A stretch of 64,000 nucleotides of DNA from Pardosa pseudoannulata (GCA_032207245.1 CM063499.1:34769064-34833063), one strand, 5' to 3'; shown: positions 26,401 through 41,493, numbered from the stretch's first letter. A program made the numbers and translations. Notes: generated from the sequence alone by a model not told the origin.

Positions 26401-29400
26401 TAATTTAAAGCACATTTTTCATCACTTTTTGGTACATTTGCTAATATTTACTCTGTTTTAGGAGGTTTTCAATTAGTATATGCTTAATACCTATATATAT
26501 ATGTGCTTATATACACAGTCCAGTCATATTAATGTGACCACCACCTACTTTTGATGTGAATGTTAAATAACGAACCGCAAAAGTATGTGTCATCAGCAAA
26601 TTTAGTGGATAAATAAAGTATGTTGTAGGCACTTGGAAAATATTTCAGTTCTTGCAGTCATGCAAAATTGGAGCCATGCAAAAATCCCTAGTAATAAGTT
26701 ATTTTTAAACAGGAATTTCTTTGTTTTGTATATCAAAAATCAAGGGCACTATGTCACAAATTATCTTTCTTTCAAAAACATAAACTTATTTCTACCTAAT
26801 AACTTTTTTTTTATTACTTTTCAGGTATTATTAGGCTATGATAAGCCGAAATTGCCAAATGTATGTATTAGCATGTGATACTTATTTTTAGATTTTATTT
26901 CATTATATGTTTTGAAATTAAAAATTTGCTGATACCTTTCTTTGATTTAAATATTTGTTAAATATTAAATTCAATATAAACTTCTTAATCTTTGAAACTT
27001 AGATATTTATCCTTATTTTATAAGATATTTATTGTGCATTTTTTCTGACACTCAATTTTCTAATTGATATTGGTATATTTTCTCTTTTGACGAAGGAAAA
27101 TTAAAATAGTGTTTAGATCTCTTCAAATTCAGATTTAGTTGTAAAATAAATATTGTTTCTATCAAATTTATTACAGGTTGATTTACAGCACATTTTGCAG
27201 AAAGATGAAGATGAAACTGAACAGTGTTTGCTGGCAACACTGAACCAAGGTAATGAATTTCTATTTAAAACTTAAATTCAAATGTAACTAGTCCAAAATA
27301 AAACTAAATAACCTATACATTAGGATGATTTCAATTTTTAGAGTTTTATTTCCATGATTTTAACAAATGACTTAATAAAAATATTTACTAGTTCCATTTA
27401 TAAAAATTATAAATAATCAAAAGAAAATCTAACAAGTTAAGCTATACTGTGAATGAATACTACATTACAAAAAATCTCATGTATTCTGTATTAAAAGCAT
27501 TTAATTTGAAAGTTATATGCAAAAAGTTCATTGAGCATCTTGTTAATACTGAAAATTTCATTTGGATATTGACTGAATGCTTAACAGAGCCTGTAGGGTT
27601 TAGCATTTGGTTTAGAGTATGCCATATTATGGGTTCTATATCTGTTTAATTATATGATGTATCAGTAACAATCTTTACTTTAAACTTTGATGTTTTATAA
27701 TATTACATTTTAACTGGTTTTATAATTTATATCAACAAAATCAACACCATAGTATTCATTAAGTACAAATTTCTATTACAGTATTTATATTATGAATTAT
27801 GTTAATAAAATCATTTTTATGACATTTATTTTTGTATAGCTTGCTTGTTAACTAGTCGAATGTTTTACTTTGATACTAATCGAAATCCTGCTGAAAACAT
27901 ATCTTCTGCCTCAATGTCACCTGTTTTGCCAAAGCGTGCAGAAACATTTTCTGGGTTTGATAATTCAGGAACATCTGATAAAGGTATGTCTTTTTCAAGA
28001 TATTTGCGTAGTTATTTAGAACCTTTGTTTTTTAACATACACCAGACTTTGGTATTTCAGTTTAGAATACACGCTAATTTAATTCACTGTTGTTTGTACA
28101 CTGTCTACCAATAAGTATTTGGACACCTATGCAAATAACGATATCTGCAGTCCTGAGGACGTCACAGCTGCTGGTATACATCGTGTAGGAAACAGCATTG
28201 GCATTAGTCACATGCAAAATGCCACGCAGTTCGGAGTGATTTTGAGAAAGGTATAATTATCAGGTATCACAAATGTGGCCAATCCTTAAGAGACATATCT
28301 AGCAATCTGAAGTACCCAAAATTTAAAGTGGCCTATGTGATTAAGAAGTGGAAGGTGAGCAGTGATTGTCGGAATGTGCCCCGAGGCAGACCTATGCAAC
28401 TGAGAGATAGAGACCGACGAGTGCTGTCCAGAGAAATTCGTAAGAACTGCACCCAACTGCTGACTTTCAACTGCGAGGAGTTTCAACAGGCATCCAGGAG
28501 TATTGTTTCAATGAATACCATCTGTAAGGAAGCACATCTGCTTAGTTTTCATGGTCATGCTGCTATTATGGATGACAATGTGCTTCCTACATTGTGGCAG
28601 TTTTACGGGTTGGACCCCTGTTACTTTCAGGATGACAATGCCAGTTGTCATGTTTCAAGGTTAACCAAGGCTTGGTATGGTGCCAATGGAGTTCATCAAA
28701 TGGACTTGCCTGCCAAGAGTCCAGATCTGAACCCTATCGAGAACCTCTGGGACAAGTTGGATTGCCGAATTAAGGGGTGCATTACCCATCCAAAATTGGT
28801 GAAGGAACTTGTATGTCTTCTCCAAGCTGAGTGGAAGACAATACCACTAGCTGTAATACAAAGACTTGTGGAAAGTATGGCCCGAAGTATTCACGCTGTA
28901 ATTGCCTCTCATTGAGGCTCTACCAAGTATTGATTTTGAATAAGTTAGTTTTTCTTTTCTATCACAGGTGTCCAAATACTTATTGGTAGACAGCGTATTT
29001 CTTTATGGATACTTTAATACTATTTAGATATCAAATGGGTAGGGGGTTAGATTTCAGTACCAGTATTCATGAGTTCAAATACCACTGCTGGCATGACTGT
29101 TCATAGCTGTTTGAAATCTGTTTTAAGCAGTAAATCCTGGTCTCATTAGTCTTCATATTGAAAATAGTAGCATTCCAAATTAACCAGCCTTTCAAAGTTC
29201 AAGGCAGTTGATTGGTCAATCATATTAGAATACAGAAAATTTGCATAAAACAGAACACAGGCTAACAACAAGCTTCACTTCCAATGCTGTTTTCTACAAT
29301 TCCACTTTGATTGAAAGGATTCATTTGCATTTTGAACTTAAACATGTATCATAGGAGAATGGCATTCATTTCTTACAACTACAGGAACCAATAAATTGAG

Positions 29401-32400
29401 CTTTATTGTCTAGTAAGAATATAAATGAACAATTTTCTTTTATTCATCTTTATTTTTATATTTTTAATCAAACTTTATTGATATTTTTATGGGGTAAAAT
29501 TGTATCATTTTGAACTAATTGATTTAAAACATAAAATGGATTGTTGGTTACAAAACAGAAGATATAAATTTCTTATGAAAATGAGAAAACCATAATAAGG
29601 ATATGGATATTTCATTAAAATAGTTTCAAGTATCAGTATTTTTTATCCATAAAAACCTCTTTGGTTTGCTTATTTTTATAATTATCTTTGTCTAATCAAG
29701 GCTTTATGATCCTTGTGCATATAAAGAGAAAGTTATTCAAATCTGTAGGACTTTTTATAACTTCACTTAAATTTCATGGAAGAATATTATATATTAAGTT
29801 ATGTAACATATCCCAGTTCTTTGTTGAAGTAGTAAACCTACTCTGGAATGACATTACCCCCAGTCGTAGTGTAAAAAAGTTAATACATTTCTAAACTGTT
29901 AAAAAAATTATATATACAGCTCTTAAAATATCAATAGTCATTCAATAGAATTCGATCTTAAAACCTGAATGTACTGATATAGAATTTCCTTATTACTGTA
30001 CATTAAATGTAATTTAATTTGTTTTAGTCAATGTTTTGAAGAAGAAATTAACCCAGCTGAAAGAAATTGATGGAGAAATACATAATGAAAGAGAACTTTC
30101 TTGTTCAGATTCAAGTCTCCACGTAAAGGTAATATTTTGGAATACAATTAATGCTTTTTTATTCCATATACTTTTATTGATTGATTCAGGAGAGATGATG
30201 TTTAACCCATTAACGCCCAAATTATTTTATTTTGACGCAATGACATATAATTCATAAATTGGGTGTCTTTTACCATCAACATGAATATTATTATCGAATT
30301 TTATCAATACGTACCTTAGTTTTTTTTAAAAATGCTGATCTAAAAATAGATCACTGGGCGTTCGGAGGATATATTTTAGCAAATACACAACAATCATTAG
30401 TACTTCAATAACGTGGTAAAATCGAACCAAATAGATAAAAACTAATGCATTTTCTTTTAAAAAACGTTTATTTATCCAGAATTTCACAATATTACAGAAT
30501 GTACTTAGTAAAGTTTAATTATTTTAAAATAATAAAATTTCAATGTTTCTACAGTTTAGTGTGGAATTTGAAGAAACACTTCTTGCATAAAGTTTCATCG
30601 CACTTCACACAATATGTTAGGGGGCTTCCTTGGCACCCTACAAGTCAACAGCATCTTTGGCCCTTTCTTTGTCCCATATTGTGATCCCTTCTATAAAAGC
30701 GAACATCATGACTGAGATTAGCTTTTGAGGATGAAGGAAAACTGTAAGGTCGACCTTTCAAAACTTTTTTTCCGATTCCCAATTTTAGATATTTTACAGC
30801 AACAGCTCTTCGAAAATCTTACATGGGCATAGAATCACCTTTATGAACATTTCTGTGCAGAATACTTGCATTCACTACAGCCATATCAATTATTCGAGTG
30901 AATAGACACCAGTACCATGTTTTACCTCTTATTCTCTCCAAAAGGAGTTTTATCTTGATTTGTCATTCTTACGTTCAGCTGCTTTTGAAATGTCTTGGAA
31001 ATGAATATATGACTTTATTTTTAGGTAAGCATTTCTATTAAAAGAGTCCTGTACAAGACCTATCACTAAATCTTCCACATCACTCCAATAATATCTTTCA
31101 CTTGAAAGAGTAAGATAGCCAAAATATATCAAAAACCCTATAAATATCTTTATATCTTCTTTAGTGATAATTAAATCATGGTCGTTTTTAACATTTTTAG
31201 CATAGAGAATAGTCTCATCCACAATTACGTTATATACTTCATCAGAAAAAAGTTTTCAAAGCAATGATGCAAGATGCATTTGCAAGATCATTTTCCATTG
31301 CCAAAATATTATTCTTATAAGTTTCCCTTAATTCCGACCATTTGGTATAATTCGGTTTTTTTCCAAACAATTTTTGGCTTTTCTGTTTTTAATATTTTAG
31401 GTTTCCTCTCAAACGTTGAAGGTAAATCTGTTTGATCACACTCATCTTTTGATATTACTTCTATTTTACCAACAATATCATTTACAAATGGAGCATGTAA
31501 CTTATCATCTATTTTCCCTTCAATCTGTCAGTTCATCTACATCAGTGGATATGGCAATAATATCCTCTTTAATTTGTTCAGAAAATAGATAATCAACTAT
31601 TAAAGCTATTAAAGATTTTTCGACTCATATTTTCATCTAAAGGTGAAAAAACGTAATATTACCAGGGTCAGGGAAAAAAAACGCCCGAACGCCCAGTGAT
31701 CTATTTCTAGATCAGCAGTATTTTTACACTAATTTTTACTATTTATATTTGTTTTAAGATAACATCGATTTATATTCTGATAGCTACATCTATGAAGATA
31801 TTAAATCATTCAAAAAAGTTAACTTACGCATATTACTTAGCTGTTTTCAGTGTTTATGCTAAGAAACGTAGGAAAACGGCGGAACGAAAGGGCGATACAA
31901 ATTTTCTCTTATCGCTTTAGATCAATGATATAAACAAAACAAGAAAACCACGTGTTGGTAAACAGGTGCATGTCTTGTCTTGCCCCCTGTGCAGTGTAGA
32001 ATGTGTGGGGTGGGTTTAAGGTCATCTAAAAGCGAGTTTACCACGCTATGTTTAGCGATCTAAAAATAGATCACTGGGCGCTAATGGGTTAAAACTAATG
32101 GTACACTGCCTTTCTGTACCAGACTCTATATTCAAATCCCACTATTGATAGGGCCATTTGTAACTGTATCAGTTTTCATCAGTAGATCATTGTTTCCCAA
32201 CTAATGTTCTGCAATAATGAACCAGATTCCATCATAAATTCAGCTGAATGATGGCCGATTGGTTAGAGTGCTGGCCTTTGGTACTGGAGTTCGTGGGTTC
32301 GAATCCCACTCTGGCATGAATGTTTGTAGCCATTCAGAATTGGCTTTAAGCTGTAGGTCCTGGTCTCATTAGCCCTTGTGTTGCATAAAGTAGACCGTAG

Positions 32401-35400
32401 CACTCCAAACCAAATCAAATCATCATAAATTCGAAAGTCAATGAAATCATAAAAAAGGGTATATAATTTTTATTTTTTATTTCATTGACTTTGTTATCTA
32501 GACTAATATGTTTTTAATTTATTGTTAATTTGTTTATTTGTAATTAACATGTTTTAGATTACAGTTTGTAATATATCATTTTTTTATGATTTCTCTATTT
32601 ATTTAGTTATTTTTAAATTCCTGTTATTATAATTTGTTAATAAAGTCTTTTTGAAACATTTTTTACCATTACATAATTTGCCATTATTTAATAGAAAAAC
32701 ATTTCTGAAAGACTCTTTGTTCTATTATTTATTATTATTATTATTACTATTATTTTGGCACTATGTTGTTTAATTTTAAATTCATCACATACAATTTTCT
32801 ATTCTGTTTTTAGAACAAAGGGGATGTTTTGAATCAACTTAAGTTTATTTCTCATCAAGGAAGTCCTGTAAGTATAAATCTAAATTTAAAAATTATGATT
32901 TTTATTTATTTACTTTACAAAGAAAGTGTAAGAAATAGGTACCTATTAAGTACAAAATACCTAAATCAAATTATCTAAGCTAATAAAATATCCCAAGCTT
33001 AGACCATTTTTGTTGCAGAGCTTTTCCAAATTGACCTACAAAGATGGAAATTCATTAATTCTACTAAATAATAAAAAGAATGGAAAGGTTTGTCACTACA
33101 TCAAGAAGTGGTTAACTAGACCATTTCTGCATGTAGGATCAAATTCCATAAAGTCATGAAATAGTTATAACTTTAAGCAAAATTAGCTGAATTATCGGAC
33201 GTCCTTTTTCTTATCATTACAATATTGTCTCAAGGACCTCTTTCACACTATGGTCCACTGCAAGCCATTACCACTGTATGGAGGAGGTATGTCTTGTCGA
33301 GTTTGATGAGGGCAGACAATAAAATGATTTTGGCAGAGGATGTCTTTGGAAGTAGTTTTTCTCCAAACATCAAAGATATCCAGATGCACTATTAGTATTC
33401 AGGAGACTCTATGGACACATCCCCGCATTTGGCTCATTTAGTGGCTCAATGTGTGGATACAACCCATGAACCATCACCGGACAGTGGCCGAATGGTTAGG
33501 GTGCTGGCCTTTGGAACCAGAGTTCATGGGTTTGAATCCCACAGTGGCATGGATGTTCGTAGCCATTCAGAATCAGCTTTAAGCAGTAGGTCCCGGTCTC
33601 ATTAGCCCTTGTGTTGCAAAAAGTAGACCGTAGCACTCGAAACCAAACCAAAACCCATGAACCATCGTCCAAATTCGTCATCAGGGCCAGTACTGCAGTA
33701 AATGCATTTCTAGTTTATTAAAAATTCAAAGTCTGTGAAAAACCAATTAATATAAATTTATAGTTTATTTTAATAATCTTTCAGAAACGCCTGTATTTGA
33801 TTTATTTTGTATCATTTTTTGATAAAATAATATAATCACTTAAAGATGGTTAAATATTTTGGGATGGATGTACATCATATATGAGTCACAGAAATAGATG
33901 ACTCTTCTACCCAGTTTATTAAAGATATTAATAATAAACTATAATTATATCTGAATGTGATGAATAAACTCTTTAATTATTTAAAAGAATTTTAAATATT
34001 CTATTAATAAGTAGCCAGTCATCTTTTTCTGGATATTTTTGATTTTTGAATAGTTCAGCATTTTACAAAACCTTAAAAATATCAAAAAAAAAAAAAAAAC
34101 GGACTTAACCAAAATGGCTTTTCAGTGTAAGATATGTGACACATGTCCTGAATGGGTTAAAGAACATTTCCTTACTTTGTGTTTTGTAGCAAATTCTTTC
34201 TAAATATATTTATAGAACTTAAGTGGGTGCTACTGAAGAATAGGGTGCCCCTTTGCAAATTTGGTGTAATGATTGGCGATTTTTATACGAACATTGTATC
34301 CCTTTCTATTTGGGAGACTTTAATTGATGTAAATTGTTCCATTGTAATAAAATTATATACATTTTCTTAAATAACCAAAATATCACTGATAAAACGGCTA
34401 TTGACATCTATGGGGAATTAATCCCTTAACAGTTTACAAAGCCAACAGCTCCAAATTATCAAAAATTTGCCATAGTGAACCTCTAATGGTTCATTATATA
34501 TAATACTAAGCATTACGCACATTTAATATATTAAAAAATAGGTTTCACTAGGACAGCTGGATAAAAATATAATATAAATTAAAATACAGACACATATAGT
34601 GTGGACACGGCAACATCAGGAGAAAATGTTTGGCCCATGCTCAGAGCTTTATCGCCAAGTTGGCGGAGGCACCCTTTTCTTCAGTCAAGCCCTTAAGTGT
34701 ATATAATCTCTTTATTAAAAGTATACATTTATGTTTTTATTTGTAATTTTATATTCTTCTCTCTGATAGGAGAAAAGTTCAGAAGGAAATCTTCCAAAGA
34801 ATTTTCCTCTGCAGGGTGGTTATAATCGTTTAAATGAAGTGGCTGAACTTAATTATTTACTGTCAACAGCTATGGTATGCATATAAAATAGTTGTACATT
34901 CTTTGCCGTAAGCTTTTATTTGCTTGTATTACTGAAACTTTTATTTTCATTGCAGAGCTTATTACATCACCACTTATCAATTTACAGAAAGTAAGTTAAT
35001 TTCATTACTTTAAATATATTTCCTAAAACAAATTTTAAAGCATATTAAAAGGCATAATGATTAGAAGTTCAATTCTAATATTGTTTTGCAAGTTTTCTAA
35101 ACAATTCCTTTGCTAATAAATCTAATCATTATATTTTGTGATAAGTTTCCCTTACTACAAGCTTATTATATCATTATTTATGGAATTAAAGAAAGCAATT
35201 TCATTTATTTTAATGTGTTTTAGTAATTTGTTTAAGATTTTAAATTATGAAATGATTTAAACTCATTTCTTAAATTACTAAAACACGTTGTAATGGGGAT
35301 TTCCCATTCTATTTATTTTGTAACTAGTATGTATTGTTGTTTTCTTTTAATCTTTTTCTTGTATTTAATTCTTGTAGCATCTACCATTGCCTTACCTTAT

Positions 35401-35403
35401 GTA

Positions 35404-35451
<48 letters not shown>

Positions 35452-37817
35452 ATATATATATATATGGGAGGTATTGGTATTTCAAAGCAGAATTTAATTA
35501 TTGTATTTGAAAACAAATTTCTGGTGATTCTCACATTGAAATTTCAACCTTTGGCAAAACTCCTTTGTTTCCCTTCTAATTGTGATAGCCTTAACGAATT
35601 TGCACACGCAAAAATTAATTCCTGCTTAGCCAAACTATTCTTTTTTGGCTCCTTTACGTAACTTTCCTTACATTTCATCATGAGATTAATCCTCTTACAT
35701 GCACCATGAAATATTTCCATTGACCGGCTCACTAACCCTGCTTACCACTATAATAGGTACTTACGTATTAACGTAACCAGGCCAAAATTCGCATAAATCG
35801 CCAAATTTGGCGACCCTACTTACGGCAACCCTACATGTTATACGTGGTTTTTCGTAAAGAAATTATTTTGCTTACTAGTTAGATTGAATGCCGTGAAATA
35901 CTTTAACTATGGGTATTTGGGATCTGCCTGCGAATGAAAAAGAGGCTGTTAAATTGTTACAGGGATATGGAATTATACCGAACGAACGTACTTGTAAAAA
36001 TTCTCATAAAATGAAACTGAATTTTGGAAAGCAAATCTTCTGGAAATGTAACGTCGAAGAATGCAATCAACACTTGGGTGTGAGAACCGGAAATTGGTTT
36101 GAAGGTAGCCGAATTTCATTTGTGACAGCGGTGCGCTTCATTTATTGTTGGTGTAAAGAGTTAACCTCAATTAAATTTTGTGCAGAAGAGATGGGAATTG
36201 CTGACAAAACTGTTATAGATTGGAACAATTACATGCGGGAGATATGTGCCCTTGAAATGGATGAAAAAGAAAGAAAGTAAATAGGCAGCGAAGGACTTAT
36301 TGTGGAAATAGACGAAAGTTTGTTTGTAAAAAGAAAAAATAACACTGGGCATATACTACCACAGCAATGGGTTTTCGGCGGAAATTGCCGAGAAATGAAA
36401 GAGACTTTTTTGGTTACTGTACCTAACAGAAGAGCCATTACCCTCATGGAAAAAATTTGCAAAAATACCAAGGAAGGAAGCATTATTTATATGGATTGCT
36501 GGAAAGGATACAAGACAAGTGAGTTGGAAAATGCTGGATTTCTGCATGGAACTGTTAGTCACAAATATAACTTTGTGGATCCTGACACGGGCGTTCACAC
36601 ACAACATGTAGAGTTCATGTGGGGCTCAGCCAAATGGCGTAACAAAAAACAGAGAGGAACAGCTCGTCATCATCTTGACTCATACCTTATCAAATTTATA
36701 TGGCGCCAAGCTCAAGCTGTTAATGGCGAAGACGGTTTTCAATCAGTGCTAAAAGCAATAGCCAAAAGATTTCCATCGAAAAAAATAATTCTGCAATATT
36801 CAAATTTGAAACTGGAAGGGTTTAATTGCTATTTTATATTTTAAAACAAAATAATATAAAAAACTATTAAAAATTATCTGTAATTAATAAATGTACATTT
36901 TCTTTCTATTCATACTTTCTTACTCAAACTTACAAATTGCGCCAAACTGGTTGTGATAATACGTAAGTACCCTATAATACATCATGAACACATTTTGCAA
37001 GAGACACATCATAGATAAGGTTTAGTATAACTCAACATTTTTTATTTTTATTTCCAAATTTTCTTGAGGTTTTTTTCCTGCCTCACAATTGCACTGTAGC
37101 CAACATGAATGTTATTTTTCATTTCTGGCCGATCTAAAATATCCATTACACATATATAATCTAAACACCTTTCACTGATCATGCTATTGTCACGAATTGA
37201 CAGTTCTTTCTCTTCATTTTAGATGTGTTGCTCAGCAAAAACACATGCCAGTTGAACATAACATTCCACAATTAATATTTTAAAACACTTTAATTAAGCA
37301 CAATTTTATAAATTTACATTCTCTCATTATAGAGTGGAGCAACGATTTTTTAACACCACACTCATCAAAACCAAAAGAACATTATATGCGAAAAGTAGAA
37401 GTTGTAGTTCTTTTTTTAGTCTCATTAGAGGTAACAGTTAGTCTAAGGGAAAGAGTAGTTCTTTACATTATCTTAAAACAGACAAGGTATGTTTTGGGCA
37501 CAATATATCCCACATGGATCCAGTTTCAATAAGCTTCAACCAATTAACCAACCAAAAACTACAAGTTCTAGAAAATTCAAATTTTTTATTGAAATCTATT
37601 GTACATCCCATCCCAGGCATGCAATAAAAATGGGGTTTCTCAAATTTTGAATTCTAATTGGATTTAGAACCAAGGTGGAATTATAAGATTTTACTGTTGA
37701 ATTTTCCTTTTTGTTTTTGATGTTACATGTAGTTACCATGCAGAATTTAGAGACAGTAGGACAAAACATATGGGTTTGTATAAAGAAGAAATCTATATAT
37801 GTTTGCTAACTTTCATA

Positions 37818-37882
<65 letters not shown>

Positions 37883-40800
37883 TTTTGGTGTTTTATTTTC
37901 AGAGAACATGGGAGAAGGAAATATAGACCAGATCATCAATTAGAAGAGTTAAGGAATATTCAGGAAAAACTTAGTCAAGAGCGTTTGCAGTGGCAGCATG
38001 AAAAGGCAAAAGAAGAGAAAGAATTAGAAAAGAAAAGAGAAGAACTACTTCAATTGCAGGTATACTATATTGGGTAATTTTTCTCTAAATCCATGCTGGT
38101 TTGGACTAAGGATACTCTTACAGTTTAAGAAACACATAAGTTGCTTATTCATTATTTTCTCCAGCATTGTGCTGAGATTGGGGAGAAGGGTTATTGACTG
38201 ATAAAAGTCAGCATGTATTGGGTTTTTGTCACCGTTTTGCAAGTAGACTATCTGGCCATGATGCAGGGTGCTTAGGAAGTGACCTAGAGAAACAAGCTTG
38301 AGCCCATCTTAGAATTTTAAATATTTTTAAAAACTTCCCAGAATATACTTACGGCTATTGTACCCCAACCAGGGAATTTGTTCATGTTTAGTGAAAATAT
38401 TGCTTCCTTGATTTCAATCATTTGTAGAGGCTTATTCCCAACAGATTTTTCATATGCTCAGTTAAGGAAGTCATATAGGAGGGGCTTGCCAAAAAGGTAA
38501 GGCAGTTAATTGGCTAGTAATGTATATGTAAAAAATACGATGGGTAATGAATTAAAATAGAAATAAAAAATAGGTATGTGTTAAGTGAATAAAATAAATA
38601 GGTATGTATTAAGTGGTAATATGTTTAGTGTTAAATATAATTCTATAACCATACATGTAGCATGTATTATTATAAAAATTATATTCTAGATAATATATGT
38701 ACACCTCAAATAAAAAGATGAGATAGTGAGAATGTTCAATATATCTCAAATATAAAGATTTTTCATTATATTTTAAACATTTGGAAGAACAACAAAAAAA
38801 AAATGTCTTATGCCAAATATTTACTTTTCTAGTTTAGTTGTCATTTAAAATAATATTTGAGCATGCATATTTCTTTAAACGTTAGATTATATACTTTAAG
38901 GTAATCTCTCTAATACAGTTTCCATTCTTTAGAGTTTTGTTATTATTTTATATATGCTAGTTATAAAAGTATTAATCCTTTGATTTCTACTTTGTATCTA
39001 GAAATATTTATGTGAGGAGAAATCTAAGCTCCAGACTCATGATACAAGTGATAATAGGCTTTTATGCTCTGAAAACAAAGATTTCACCCTTAACTGTCCA
39101 ACACTTGGATTATGCAAGCACAGGCGTTCTGCATCTTTTGATCTTCGAACTCTTGGGAACATCACACATGAAATTGGAGGTCGACAATCATGGAGTGGTC
39201 CTGTCGACGACACTTCCTTTGCATGTCGTTCCCATATTTGTTCATCACAGAGTACATCCAATATACCCCATTCGATGGATGCATCCCACCCTGCATTCAT
39301 AAATCAAAATAACTTGTACCACAATTTCAAGTCTCCAGAAAGTTGTAGTACATCCTGTAACAGTGTCGGAACAAAAGATTGTGACAGCCAAAACATTATT
39401 TATCAAATTCCAGGTGTGCGTGAAGACAGAAATGTATCTGATAAGAACTCTATTAATTCATGCGAAGTAAATTACAGGCACATTAAATGTTTGTGCCCCA
39501 ACACAGAGTCAGATTTGAAATATGGACATTGTACTTCAAACGGGCCAGAAACTGTCCTTACCAGCAAGCCCTTGTGTCAATGTGGTGAGTCTCTGTAAAA
39601 ATGCATTTTTTAAGTACAAGGTGGACAATCATATCTCATTTACTCTGAGTCTCTTTGCACGGGTGATATTTCTTATTCATTCTTTGATGTAGTGAGTTTA
39701 CTGCTCCAGCATTTTGATGAATCATATATAACTTTTATCTGAAAGGATGTTAGATGTATCTAAGTGTGAAAAATGCACTGTAATTAGTCTTTCATCAGAG
39801 TAACACAGGATCTTGTGTGTACCTTCTTTTAAAATTATTTTTTAAGATATTGTGTGTTCATAGAACCTCGTTATAGCTTTACTTGTTGATCAGAATATAT
39901 GTGTGCTTATTAAAAATAACCAGACACTACTTGTTTCAGGTAATTATATTATAAAATTTAGGTGTTAACCCTAGATAGATAACCATATTTCACTATACAC
40001 TAAAGATAACCATACGTCGGCTCGACGTGCGAATGTTTGAGTGAGCATATATTCGATTAAGTGTATACTAGGTTTATATATGTAATAATATGTGTTAATG
40101 TATGTAATTCAGTGCCGAGTACATAAAACAACTTAAGTATTTATTTAAATTTTATTACGAAAAAACAATAAGGAACAAATCAAGGAACTTCTTATTTTAC
40201 GAAACTTAAAGATAAGGAATCTCTTCGTCAGTCTTATAATTTACCATTAAAACTTTTCAAAATCAACTTTTTGTACTCTCTATAATATAAAAAACCTAAG
40301 TAAATATAAATCTTTAGTAATTTTGGCCTCATAGGCACTTAGGGCAGGCGCTGAACTTGTGCTCTCCAGAGATGGGAGTAGGTAAATATCTAGGAAAGTA
40401 TTGCACTTACCGGAGCGATACAGGTGCGTCCTGCAAGCTCCAACGGCCGAGTGAGTTGGCGGGAACGGCGAATTTAGGGACACGAAAAACGAGTTATATC
40501 GATTTTCTATAATTGATTACGTCGATTCGACGTAGGTTATCTATCTAAGGTTAAATATCTATTTTACTGAAGACAAAGTGCAATAATTTATTGTTGTGCA
40601 GCACAAAAAGTATATTTATACATATATATATATTATCTACTCTGTTTAAATATCAAAGAATTACCTATAGTGAAATTTTGATCACGGTTTTAACAACTGA
40701 AATTTGAATTAATAAAATTTAATTCTCTCATATATCTTTTTGCAATTAAAAATGGTAATTATAATTACTGAGAGCTTATTCATAATACATGAGCTTATTT

Positions 40801-41455
40801 CCTTATACATAAAAAAATAGCTAAACTTAAAAGTGTAATGAAAATTTTTTGTGGAAACTTAGCCTCTTTCAGGTGTAATATTTTAAACTTGGGATATAAA
40901 ACTTTTTTTCCTATTTTTCATTTATTTTATAAAAAATTAATATGCATCAGTAGTATATAACCAATAGAAAAATAAATATGGATATCATAAAGCATGTTAT
41001 GTTATAACATTTTGAAAGAAAATTCTAATATTTATCATATATTGACTTATTATTATTATCATTATTATTTATTTATTTTAAGTATTTTATTTTCAAATTA
41101 GAGAGCATGCATTATCAAATTCTGATTGACTGACATTGGAAAAGTATTTTCCTTAAATTGCTTAAATGATTAATATGTGAATTATTATTATTTATTTTTT
41201 ACAACATTTTTGATATTATTTAAATAGAGACTGTATGCATTATTATTGCTTCTACTTTGAATTCAAATACACATTACATAAAAAGTGAGAGATGAATATA
41301 TGTGTATAATAAATATATATACATCTGTCTAACAGTATTAATATATCAGTAGAAATTCTCTTAGATTATTAATAACTTATATGTAAATTTGCATTTTAGC
41401 TTTTTTGCTGAAGGAACTTTTTAATCCAGCTTAAATCTTGATATGTGGGTGTGTG

Positions 41456-41493
<38 letters not shown>

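Noticed and set aside
35293..35661. 122-residue open frame
   Set aside because: It runs through a TA microsatellite (Ile-Tyr repeats) and has no family features.
40280..40483. 67-residue minus-strand open frame
   Set aside because: It lies wholly within a short piggyBac MITE and has no transposase similarity.
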